A DNA stretch of 64,000 nucleotides from Psilocybe azurescens (lineage: Eukaryota; Basidiomycota; Agaricomycetes; Agaricales; Agrocybaceae), in contig JAJIRX010000500.1 of assembly GCA_023853785.1 (NCBI GenBank), positions 62,001 through 126,000 of the forward strand. Direction: 5' to 3'. How positions within the stretch are numbered: the first letter of the stretch is position 1; each line of letters opens with the position of its first letter. The position numbers and the translations under genes were made by a program. Below the pieces are notes generated by a model. The model was not told where the DNA came from. It did not search any database and worked only from the letters and a program-made list of their open reading frames with translations. Positions 1 to 12,515 of this stretch are shown piece by piece.

Positions 1-1648
1 TTGACGACATCACCCTCCGAACTGCAGACGACTTTGAGTTTGGAATGAATGACCCATTCGATATCGGCCCTTCTGATGGCATTGGGTCCCAAGATTTCAA
101 CGACGTCGACTTGGGTATTCACTGGGGAGACGAACAAAACGACAAATCAGACGCTATGAGCATTCAGGGAAGTATTGGTGTTGGTCGTGATATCCAGCAC
201 CACGAAGACTCCATCGAACCTGATTTATTTGGAGGCAACGATTTTAACGCAGACCTGGACCGTATGTCTCACAGGAGCAAGAGTAGAGACCCCTCTGAGC
301 AACCGTTTGGTGGTATGGACGTTGATACTTTCCCTGATGTCGATCTTGGAGACCTTGGAATTGGATTCGATGACCCACCTGCAGAAGATATAAATGGACG
401 GACTCCCAGTGAAACGCGCTCTCTTTCTCGTGCCTGTAAGTCGCCTTAGTTGTTGAATCTTATTACTCTACATTGACCCGTGCTAGCTTCGCCCCTAACT
501 GAGGTCCCCCGACCCCTCCGCCATTTGAAGGCATAGACGAAGCAGAAATCGCAGTCAACGAACCCGCGACGGATAAGCCCAAAAGGAAAGTCAAGGATAA
601 GAAGCAAATCATTGATTCTGTTACAGAATTGCAGAATGGACAGGCCGCAGGTAACCGCGGACGTGCAGGAGGAAACACCAATCCTTTGAACACTGACACG
701 ACAAGTATTACTTCGACACACCACTTCTTGCCAAGATCCTCCATCGTCATGAGATTACTGGAGATCCGTGATGACCCCGTTTCGTATTTTTTGCCCACAC
801 AAGTTAAGGCCCACGGCACATTTTTATCTGGTGCTCCTCCGGGTCTAACTCAAGAACTGGCTGAACTTTTCGTCCGACCTGTACTGAACCCTTCGCATAA
901 ACGCAAGGGATCGCCGCAAGACATGAGTCCTAGTAAGAAACTCCGCCGGGAAGAGGTCGAGATGCCACGACGGATCGGTAGCGTTGCGCCTGGAGACGAT
1001 ACTTTCAACATTGACCATTCTGCCCTCGACATCGATGCTGGGTTCGAGTTTCCCGATCAATCTGGGGCTCCTGACGATTATCAACTCGACTTCCCTGAAA
1101 CTGGTCAAGAGTTGGACCAGGAGCGCGCCAAGTCAATTTTCACGGACAGAAGTCGCCTTTCTTCCCTAGCTCCCGAAGGCTTGGATGAAATTGATCCCAC
1201 ACGCATTGATGCAGACTGCCCGGTTTCGATATTCGACGCTACCCAACCTGCGCAAAGTCAAATGCCAGAGGTAGAACAGGATCAGCCTGAGGTCGTCGAA
1301 ACCGACAAGCAAGGCTATAGCAAAAATACGATCAAGGCTTTGGGGCTGATAAGGAAAGAACTGCAACCTGATGATGGAGATGAAGATGTTCCAAAGACTA
1401 TGAGTTTCAAGCAGATGTCTAATAAGGTGATTATCGTGTTTTCCTGTGAGGGAGCTACATGGACTGATTTTATTTTTAATTCTCAGGCATCAAAACGAGC
1501 GGCGGCGTCCTTCTTCTTCGAGCTGTTGGTTCTCGGAACACGCGACTGTGTCAAGGTCTCACAACCCACACCTTTTGCAGATATCTCGATTACCGCCAAA
1601 CCACGACTCTGGGAGCATCACAGTGCCGCAGACACAATTCTTGAGTAA
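1..1648 (+). CDS. RAD21: Cohesin subunit Rad21/Scc1, 5'-truncated by window edge
   Basis: Alpha-kleisin of the cohesin ring; it bridges Smc1 and Smc3, holds sister chromatids together and is cut by separase. The open frame begins at base 3, so the N-terminal Smc3-binding domain lies outside the window. Visible are an acidic middle with the family-like string DPFDIGPSDGIGSQDF, a conserved HHFLPRSSIVMRLLEIRDDP block, a basic KKLRRE patch, and the C-terminal winged helix (ASKRAAASFFFELLVLGT, then a KPRLWE ending) that binds Smc1. Introns: 436-486, and 1427-1486, which is in frame and could be missed. The frame breaks after the first intron at the C run 506-510; one more C restores a continuous protein. 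The 3' end converges on the alanyl-tRNA synthetase gene, 295 nt away. Identity rests on the C-terminal domain and is firm; the Rec8 paralogue is less likely. Confidence 0.9.
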
Positions 1649-1943
1649 ACACAGACAGACGTTTTCCTTTAAATTATTTTATTCAGTTCTCCGGTCATCT
1701 TTCCTATTTACCGCCCGATTTATTCAGCGCCACCTTGCGATACATCACACCCGATTTTCTTGAATATTGTTCTCGTTACATAGGCCTTCAATTTTTATAT
1801 GATTTATTTAAATAAACCCATAATTTATATGAATATCTCAATTTCTTGTCTCTACAGAAGATGCCATATTACCCATACATTCAACGTCGGCGCGATATAT
1901 TTCCAACAAACAAAAGCGAGAAAAAGCAATTATCTACATAAAT

Positions 1944-5578
<3,635 letters not shown>

Positions 5579-5679
5579 GGTCGCTTTTCTAAACATCACT
5601 CGTGACCCAGTCACACCACTCATTTTCAGTGACTCTTTCAACTTTATTCCGCTACATATTGACCCGCTACATATTAACC

Positions 5680-6024
5680 ATGCCCCGCATACCGCCCTCT
5701 ATTTTGTCAAATCTCATACGGCCCCCACTGCGGCTCCCCATTCTCGACGCCTTCAGACAGCTGTCGCGGCCACTGCTACGCGCCCCCAACGCCTCCCTTT
5801 TACCTGCTCTCTTCCGTCCCTCTCCTTTCCAATCACCCGCCTTGCCACAGTTCAACCCACTCTACCAGCTCTCAGTCCGCTTCGCAGCCCGTGGAACAGA
5901 GTACCAGCCATCACAGCGCAAACGTAAACGCAAGCACGGCTTTCTAGCCCGGAAGAGATGTGTGGGTGGCCGTAAAGTTCTCAGTAGGCGCATGGCCAAG
6001 GGCAGGAAATACCTCTCGCATTAA
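5680..6024 (+). CDS. MRPL34: Mitochondrial large-subunit ribosomal protein bL34m
   Basis: Protein of the large subunit of the mitochondrial ribosome. 114 residues, intronless. The first ~70 residues are rich in Arg, Leu, Ser and Pro with almost no acidic residues, as in a mitochondrial presequence. The last ~44 residues are the bL34 domain: [16 protein letters not shown], then LARKR, and a [18 protein letters not shown] ending, the standard bacterial/mitochondrial L34 signature. The ATG at 5680 is the first in frame. The gene is divergent from alanyl-tRNA synthetase, so both genes of this promoter serve translation. Confidence 0.93.
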   Translation: MPRIPPSILSNLIRPPLRLPILDAFRQLSRPLLRAPNASLLPALFRPSPFQSPALPQFNPLYQLSVRFAARGTEYQPSQRKRKRKHGFLARKRCVGGRKVLSRRMAKGRKYLSH

Positions 6025-6498
6025 GGTACGTCCCTTCACTCTCGCGTCACACATTTAAAAAAACGCGTGTTCAATCCACTTTGCAGCGGCGCGACATGAA
6101 CAAACGGTAAAAGGTGCAAATTCGACTACGCGACGGCTATAAGAGCGTCTAATACAGAGTGGCTGGTAGTAATGAGCGTGAACTACAACGATAGCATTCC
6201 ATTCCGAGATAAATAATAAATTTCCGCCAAGTTCCCTAGATCCCAGGCAGCAGAAGGAGAAAGGAGGCGGAGGAAGAGTGTCGCACTGGTCCTCAAAGGT
6301 ATGGGCCTGCAGGGTATAAAGAAAATAGTAATGTTGGGTGTCGAGCCCTGTGAACGCTGAATGTCGACCAGAGTTGTCGGTTAGTTTACAAATGGGCCGG
6401 CTGGACGGGCGACAGCTCGTGTCGTGGATCGCCATATCAGGCTAGAAAGAAGGAATAAAGGAACTCGTCATCATCTCCTCAAGAGGTGCGAGGAGCAT
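6025..6498. other. Convergent intergenic spacer
   Basis: 3' regions of bL34m (+) and the first Psr1-like phosphatase (-). I see no convincing coding sequence, RNA gene or repeat. Open frames here lack family resemblance and run antisense to 3' UTR. Confidence 0.5.
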
Positions 6499-7956
6499 CT
6501 ATCGAGCGCCGTCCAATATTCCACGGACGTCCGGAACCGATGTTAGATCAGCTAGGAAGGGTATGAGGTCGGTGAGTTCAGCATCATGAGGATCATTGAA
6601 CCACGATGAAACAGGAACCGCGTTATTTGGGTGGAAAATATAAGATGCAGGAGAATTGTCTAAGATAATTGTATCAGCGATAGGTCTTCCAAGCTGGGAG
6701 AGATCCTGTAAAGCGATTTAAGAAAAAAAAAAAACGTTTGATTACGGCAAGTGCTTTGTCACCTTGACATAATTGCCTTTATGGTTGTAACAACTTTCAC
6801 GGAATAACCTATGGGCAACGACGTGATGTATATCAAGCTTATCAAGGACGGGGTCCGCGTACTTGACTCAGAGTATCAGTGGAAGAACGACGAACGACCA
6901 TTGAACTGACCTTGCTTAAACTGGCGGTGAAAACAACGACCTCGTATATCTGGCCCATCTGTTTCAAGAAATCGTCGACACCTGGCCGTTTCAAAACGTG
7001 GAAATGATGCCAGTGGTATTCGATTTCAACGGGGACAACGAAATCAGCTTGAGCTACGGCCTATATGGAAGAGAGATTTAGCAAAGAGATGGGAAAATAG
7101 AAAAATAGAACTGTGTGCCTTGAAGCTACTGTGAACTAGCGTCTCGTCCAGATCAAGAACAAGGCACTTTCTGCCAACGTGTTCGGGTGCGATGGGTGGC
7201 AAAAGTGGCTTTGGAACACCATCCTAATGCTAGATGAGAAGGGGAACAAGAAAAGAGTAAGAAAAGAAACCAACGGGACCGATAGGGATGCCAGAGCCTC
7301 CAGCCTTGATGAGACGCTCTTCCTCTTCCTGTTCATCTAGAATGTGGTGTATCTCATGGTCATCGTCGGTAAAGCTCGTGCGATCTGAATCCTCAGACGA
7401 ATCGTGGGTATGAGTATGGACGATTTCTGTGCCGAGAGAACCAGGGGTTGAACAGCCCCGAAGTCATGCCATCGGTTTCATCCTCAGGCAAGAGAGAAGC
7501 GCTGACGGGAGGAGGAACTACGATGTCAGAATCAGTAGGGGAGGGTGGATGGGAGGAGGGTGGGGGTATCGTGAAGCCAGCGGCGAGAGGAGGAGAGATA
7601 TCCAGGTCGTGACCTTGTTGTTGTTCAGGTTGGGAGATATCTGATCGTGAATTGGAGAGGTCGTTGAGAACGAAGGCGGTGTCGTTTGGACCTTGAGGTG
7701 AGTCTGGTGCAGATACACAAGGAACTACTTTTGTGACTACTCTTGTGAGAAAGGATGGTTTCTGAGCCTTCAAAGAGGAGTCTGAGAGAGCAGCAGCCGA
7801 TGGGGCAGGCTTGCGGCGGTAGAAAGGCACGCGGTGGTTGTTGGCGGTCAAAGAGGTATTGAGGGAGCCCTGCTCTCTGTCCTGGTCAGTAGACGGCAGC
7901 TTTGGGGACGGAGAGAAGAGTCTGTGACGGAGAGAGGGCTTAGTCGTTGTCGCCAT
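6499..7956 (-). CDS. Psr1/NIF-type protein phosphatase, copy 1 (frame broken)
   Basis: HAD-superfamily phosphatase of the FCP1/SCP/Psr1 group, which dephosphorylates Ser/Thr; yeast Psr1/2 act at the plasma membrane in the salt-stress response. A ~180-residue low-complexity N-terminus carries a hydrophobic [10 protein letters not shown] stretch, then the NIF domain: [16 protein letters not shown] with the two catalytic Asp residues, then [16 protein letters not shown] and a C-terminal RGILDGAR. Four or more introns; the one after GIPIGP sits at the same place as in copy 2 (15699-17349), so the two are paralogues. Just after GMTSG the frame slips by +1; alignment to copy 2 places two missing bases, at 7456-7459 and 7444-7447. 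The catalytic domain itself is intact. Either a consensus error or recent decay. Its first ~35 codons lie in a tandem repeat. Confidence 0.85.
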
Positions 7957-8026
7957 CACTGTCAATACTCAGGAGCACTGCGAGCAGTGTGGTATATTTT
8001 GTGGTGTGCGTTGTGACAGCTACATA

Positions 8027-8034
8027 TCACGTGA
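8027..8034. promoter_or_regulatory. TCACGTGA E-box, repeat copy 1
   Basis: Perfect 8-bp palindrome of the bHLH/Cbf1/USF type, 71 bp upstream of the phosphatase start at 7956. Present in the same place in all three repeat units. Confidence 0.55.
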
Positions 8035-8205
8035 ATCTGTGACTCGATCAAAGAGGTATTGAGGGAGCCTGCTCTCTGTCCGGGTCAGTGGATGGCACGA
8101 AGAGAAGAGTCTGACGGAGAGGAGCGCTTGGTTGCTGTCGCCATTACTTTCAATATCCAGGAGCATTGCGAGATACTTTATGGCGTGCGTTGTGACAGCC
8201 ACACA

Positions 8206-8213
8206 TCACGTGA
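8206..8213. promoter_or_regulatory. TCACGTGA E-box, repeat copy 2
   Basis: Same palindrome as at 8027, 179 bp further away, between the phosphatase and the divergent bZIP gene. Confidence 0.55.
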
Positions 8214-8386
8214 ATATGTGACTCGGTCAAAGAGGTATTGAGGGAGCCCTGCTCTCTGTCCTGGACAGTGGATGACACGAAGAGAAGAGTCTGTGACGGA
8301 GAGAGCGCTTGGTCGTTGTCGCCATCACTGTCAATACTTAGGAGCACTGCAATATACGTTGTGGTATGCGTTGTGACAGCCACACG

Positions 8387-8394
8387 TCACGTGA
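8387..8394. promoter_or_regulatory. TCACGTGA E-box, repeat copy 3
   Basis: Same palindrome, 64 bp upstream of the bZIP start at 8458. Here it overlaps ACGTCACGTG, so a CRE-like half-site is added. Confidence 0.55.
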
Positions 8395-8457
8395 AGCTGT
8401 GACTGGATGGTTTTGTTCATTCTGTGTCTTACATACTCAATCTCTGACTAATACACA

Positions 8458-9360
8458 ATGCTATCCTTCTCGTCCGTAGGCCAGTCGTCCCCTGATGCTG
8501 CTCAGAATATACAGACCATGCGTCTGCGCGATGATCCCCCTCCAATAACACAGCAACAAAGAAATTCAAAGAAGCGTAAAACTCCCCCGGCCGACGGTCA
8601 GGCAGCACAACAACAACAACAGCAACAACAAGCGGCACAACAACAGCAGCAGGCACAGCAGCAGGCAGCACAGCAGGCACAGCAGCAGCAGCAACAACAA
8701 CAACAACAGAATGCCCAGCAGCAACAGCAGAATCAACAAGCCCCGCCCCAGATTCAACATGTTCTACCACCGCCCCATGCCCTGATGCACCCAATTCCTG
8801 GTCCTCTCCCTCCAGGCTACTCGTATGCCCCCACAGACTACACCCCGGGCGGCATGCCCCCGGGCCTCCCTATTCAACAGCAGCAGCAACCCCAGCAGCA
8901 CCAGTCCCAGTCGCCCCTCCATCGTCCAACGCGAGGGCTCTCAGTTCCACCAAACGCGCAGAGCAGAACAGAAAGGCACAGCGCGCCTTCAGAGAACGCA
9001 GAGATCAGTACGCAACTTCACTTACCCATATTTAGCCTTTGTTCACTTCCTCCTTCCAGACATGTCAAGGCCCTTGAAGCTCGATCTCAACTTCTTGATG
9101 CCGCCCTCGCTTCTGCAGATGAGGCCAACCGTCGCTGGGAGGAATGCAGAGCTCTCGTTGACCAGCTCCGCGTAGAGAACACCGCTCTTCGTGCTGCCCT
9201 CAGCCAAGCCCATCTCTTACCCCCACCCTCTCCAGCACCACATCTGCCACCCACAACGGCACTCAACAGCCCGAGGACCCTAAACCATCAGAGTCTGCCG
9301 TTGATACCAAGAGCGATGCCCCCGAGAAGCCATCGGACCATAATCTCTCTTGATCCCTAA
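8458..9360 (+). CDS. bZIP transcription factor with poly-Gln region
   Basis: Nuclear DNA-binding protein. A Gln-rich N-terminal half (poly-Q about 8604-8752, a second Q block near 8878-8910) precedes a Yap/Pap1-type basic region, RAEQNRKAQRAFRERRDQ. The leucine zipper follows across intron 9008-9059: HVKALEARSQLLDAAL, then LVDQLRVENTALRAAL. The upstream Q-rich frame does not run straight into the basic region; it is off by one base at the C run 8914-8917 (one extra C fixes it; a 41-nt intron ending in CTCTCAG is the weaker alternative). After the zipper a second slip near 9220-9228 would give an acidic tail ending at 9353; uncorrected, the stop is at 9360. Divergent from the phosphatase gene, sharing the E-box repeat promoter. 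Confidence 0.82.
   Translation: MLSFSSVGQSSPDAAQNIQTMRLRDDPPPITQQQRNSKKRKTPPADGQAAQQQQQQQQAAQQQQQAQQQAAQQAQQQQQQQQQQNAQQQQQNQQAPPQIQHVLPPPHALMHPIPGPLPPGYSYAPTDYTPGGMPPGLPIQQQQQPQQHQSQSPLHRPTRGLSVPPNAQSRTERHSAPSENAEISTQLHLPIFSLCSLPPSRHVKALEARSQLLDAALASADEANRRWEECRALVDQLRVENTALRAALSQAHLLPPPSPAPHLPPTTALNSPRTLNHQSLPLIPRAMPPRSHRTIISLDP
8604..8752 (+). repeat. CAG/CAA poly-glutamine tract
   Basis: Mixed CAG and CAA codons with occasional GCA, coding for a Gln/Ala run in the bZIP protein. Mixed codons make slippage less likely than in a pure CAG run. Confidence 0.85.
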
Positions 9361-10146
9361 ACAGCCCCCACCCCTTTTTCTCGTTATCCCGCGTTCCGTC
9401 CCTTCTTCTTGTCGATAGCTTTCCCTTCGTCCTGTATATAATTAGTTCGAAATCCATAGACGTTGCCTGATGCGGTGTAATATAGGAACCCTTGCGTTCA
9501 CTGGTGTCGTTTGGTGTTCATCGTGGTCTTGATCAAAGGCCAGTTGGAACAATTTTATGTAACAATCTTTGTAACCTTCTTTGTCATCCACCCTCGCAAT
9601 CTGAGGACGACCGTGACACCCAGAGTACAAATTTCTAGCACGACGCTCGCGACAATGCTACGTTGATCACCGATGTTTTTTCTCCTTCTGACATTTTAAG
9701 CGTTACATTGGGAAGTAGACCGCATGTAGTGATTCCTTCTCTAGCTCCAAAATACCTCTGATAAATATTCAATTGGATATGCCAACTCGATTTGAGCAGA
9801 TAAAATGCCCTGAACACGAAACCAATATGCATACCACCTCTTCAAACATACACTTCGCACCCATTATTTACGTGTTCGACGGAGCGGATAGGTCTGAGGG
9901 ACCCAGCGAAGTTGTCGGAGGGTCGAGATCGAGACCCGACTATGTAATCCCGTGATCAATTATTGTTCGTGTTGCCTCGACGCGTCTTCCACTTGGACTT
10001 GAACTCGAACTTTGGACACTCACCTCTGGGCTTCTCGCTTCAACTTGAATTCTTACTTCTGGAGTTTGAACTATAACATCTGTTTTCAAGCGCTTCTGGA
10101 ACTTTGATCCTCACTCTAGGTTTAACCACAACTCTCACTGTACTAT
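9361..10146. other. Intergenic region between bZIP and TPP1-like genes
   Basis: Holds the bZIP 3' UTR and the TPP1-like promoter. 9990-10110 carries several imperfect ACTTGAA/TTCAACTTGAA-type words in both orientations. No gene or RNA recognised. Confidence 0.5.
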
Positions 10147-11915
10147 ATGTCCAACGCGCTCCTTTCCTGGATACGAGATTATATTATCGACATTGCAGAG
10201 ACTTATGGTGCAAACATCTCAAACCTTCCTTTGTACCAAAAAAATAAGAAAGTCCAAATCACACAGGTACAGTCATTCACACACACCCAGAGTCTTTGCT
10301 CTCTTCGAACATATAGCTTCTAGTTCTTGACATACGGTTCCGAGGACGAGGATACGCTCATATGGGCAGAAATATCCGATAAGCAATATATGATACCTAT
10401 CAAGTTCACCAAGGAAGCGGTCTCGGAATATCGCAAGAGGTGCGCTCAAAGTTGAAGCATGACCACCTTAGTCTGTACTCATCACCAGTTTAGTCACCGA
10501 GGCCAGCGCCTCACCCGAAGTAAAGGTGGCATATTTAGGATCACTAGCTTCAGGCCAATATCGACCCGCATTCCACGAAGCAACAACACGCTTACTGCAG
10601 AATCTAGTCTAGTAATTGAATGCACCTCACTCACAGAGCTCGGAAGCTTGGGAGAAGCAACGTTCGGAAATCCCGAGCCAATACTTAATGATCCTGATAT
10701 CAGACTTTGGTCAGACGGTTTGAAACGCGACGGAGGTGCCGGGTGCGTTTGGTCGTGAACACCTCCATTATCGAATCTGATTTGGGTGCAGAAACGTTTT
10801 GAAGGAAAGGAAAATGCAACGCGAAGCCAGGCGTACTGGGGGTGCCACTGAGCCAAAGCCTACTGTACTACCGTCTGTTGATCGACCTGAAGTTTCCAAC
10901 GATGTTAAGAACCAGATATATTCGGCTATCGTAACGACAGGAAACAAGTTATCATCTAAAGAAGCGTATAAAGCTCGGTGGCAGGCAAGTCGCGATTGCT
11001 GATCGTGCTGTTATTTCATTTCAACTCATCTCGATCGCAGAAAGTGTCCAGAAACATCGAGTACACAATGAAAGAAAAAGGCAAAGGCAAAGGTGCACTC
11101 CATCCTCTGATCATATCCTATCGATATTTGAATTGGTTTACAGAACCAGCAGTTGCAAACGATGCGGCGATCGCACCTCGCACTAAACCACGTGAGTGTA
11201 ATTCAGTGTTATTTTACGCTATGTGCTAGAATAATCGTCCTGTTTCAAAGTGGAGGTGGAGGAGGTGTCACCAGAGGATCCACTAACAGAAGTCGAAGTT
11301 CCGAGTGCTCCCAGCTCTCGCTCGGGAACCCCGTTTACAATATGGGAACCCACTCCCAACAAGCGGATGAAGAGTCCGAATCCGACCCCCACCCCGCTGT
11401 CTCCCAACAAGATGTTATCATTCCCGTCCTCGAGCCTCATGGGGCCACCCACGCCCGCACAGCGGATGAAGGCATCAATAATGGATTCTACCCCTGATCA
11501 CCAGCATTCATCGTATCCATCAGGAAATGAAACGGTGCTGGAAAACGAGGTGTCCCATACACGAGACGTCAATGTGCGGCAATCAGTAGCACGTAAAATC
11601 CCTCGACCCACATCGCCAGAGCCGCCGAAACATTCAGGACCTGCGCGGATTCTGGCACCCAACTCGGACACATCTGGGACCCAATCGCAATCGCAATCAC
11701 AATCACAATCACAATCACAACCACACCCCGAACAAAACAAGAAAGAAGCGATTGATTGTACGATAGAAGAGGGGTTTATCCGAAACAACAGTGGTTCGCA
11801 AAAAGAAGCAGGAGTTCTGGGAATGGACGGAGAGATGGCGGGAGACTATCCCTGGCTGGACTTGTGGCGTATCAGAGATATTATAGGCAGGACAGTAAAG
11901 GCACGGTTGGCTTAG
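10147..11915 (+). CDS. Shelterin TPP1/Tpz1-like protein with N-terminal OB fold
   Basis: Probable telomere-capping protein; TPP1/Tpz1 binds Pot1 and helps recruit telomerase. Exon 1 starts LLSWIRDYIIDIAE, matching the WIR opening of the TPP1 OB fold. Exons 2-3 give WAEISDKQYMIPIKFTKEAV, GGIFRITSFRPISTRIPR and GSLGEATFGNPEPI, followed by a Trp-containing helix, the order seen in ACD-type OB folds. The remaining ~300 residues are low-complexity, with a charged EVEEVSPEDPLTEVEVP patch, a (Gln-Ser) repeat and an aromatic C-terminus (GDYPWLDLWRIRDIIG), a possible partner-binding helix. Introns include 10440-10493, a GC-AG intron at 10985-11040, and others near 10750, 11095 and 11195. Assigned from pattern memory of a fast-evolving family, so the family is likely but not certain. 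Confidence 0.7.
11682..11720 (+). repeat. CAATCR hexanucleotide microsatellite in coding sequence
   Basis: Six to seven copies of CAATCG/CAATCA in frame, coding for alternating Gln-Ser in the TPP1-like protein. Likely length-variable between strains. Confidence 0.85.
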
Positions 11916-12515
11916 CTAATATGTTGAATATTACATAATTTGAATTTGTTTTCGTGGATTGGTTTCTGTTACTTACTCTCTCTCGACTTTGAACTGAACA
12001 ACACTGTCGTCTAACCACTCCTCCTCCATCTGGAGGCATATCCTCGTCCTCACTATGGGTATATCTCTCGGTGGTCTGGGACTCTTGTCGGTTCGCAATC
12101 CCTTTTCAGATTTGCTTTCTATCGTACTGGGCAAGGGCGACCTCAGGTCCATGTTCTGTCTTATCGTTTTCGTAATCGTATCTCTCGTTCTTGGTTGGTT
12201 TTCTATCTCTCTTTTAACAGTTCTTTATTCTCATCTTTACCAAAGCATATCTTACAAACCCGTCAGAGAACTCTTTTCGCGCCTATCTCACAGAGCAGTC
12301 CTTTCGCCTGCATCTCAGTCGTTTGGACGACAACGCTGAAGATTCTCAACAACCGACAAACAATCTTCGCTCTCGGAACACAACCCAATTCAACAACCCC
12401 CTTCTTTTTTGCTGCAGATGCCAGTCCTTCTTTTCACTTCGCAAACCGTGCATCAATCGCTCTTCGCACTCCAAAACACGTTTTTCACAGTTTCGCCATC
12501 TTCACCATAGCCGCA
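11916..12515. other. Pyrimidine-rich promoter region
   Basis: T/C-rich stretches (about 12150-12500), as is usual before fungal transcription starts, leading to the coiled-coil gene. An ATG at 12055 opens a hydrophobic frame, but it has no recognisable family or splice continuation, so I leave it uncalled. Confidence 0.45.

Larger units (their letters stand above)
7848..8407. repeat. Tandem triplication of a ~180-200 bp promoter/5'-coding unit
   Basis: Three direct copies: 7848-8047 (200 bp), 8048-8226 (179 bp) and 8227-about 8407. Each starts with the same TCAAAGAGGTATTGAGGGAG string and ends with the TGTGACAGC..CACGTGA..TGTGACT block. On the minus strand each holds the start codon and first codons of the phosphatase at 6499-7956. 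The copy next to the gene is the real 5' end; the two outer ones begin with the same Met-Ala-Thr but hit stops after a few dozen codons at most. Copies differ by scattered substitutions and small deletions (unit 1 has ~20 extra bases), so the duplications are not brand new. Confidence 0.9.

Noticed and set aside
6499..7956. Programmed ribosomal frameshift in the first phosphatase copy
   Set aside because: No slippery heptamer; the site aligns to two missing bases relative to the intact paralogue, and equal slips occur in many other genes of the window.
8914..8954. 41-nt intron in the bZIP gene as explanation for the frame change
   Set aside because: Shorter than the other introns here and with a poor donor (GTCCCA); a missing C in 8914-8917 explains it and fits the window-wide pattern. 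Kept only as an alternative.
9997..10012. A 16-mer (ACTTGAACTCGAACTT) that recurs in reverse complement at 23559-23574, both in promoters
   Set aside because: About one such 16-mer match is expected by chance between two strands of a 64-kb window, so without more copies it is not evidence of a shared element.
12055..12339. Hydrophobic open frame that could be a small membrane protein
   Set aside because: Lies in a T/C-rich promoter, which makes Leu/Phe/Ser-rich frames by composition; no splice continuation or family resemblance.
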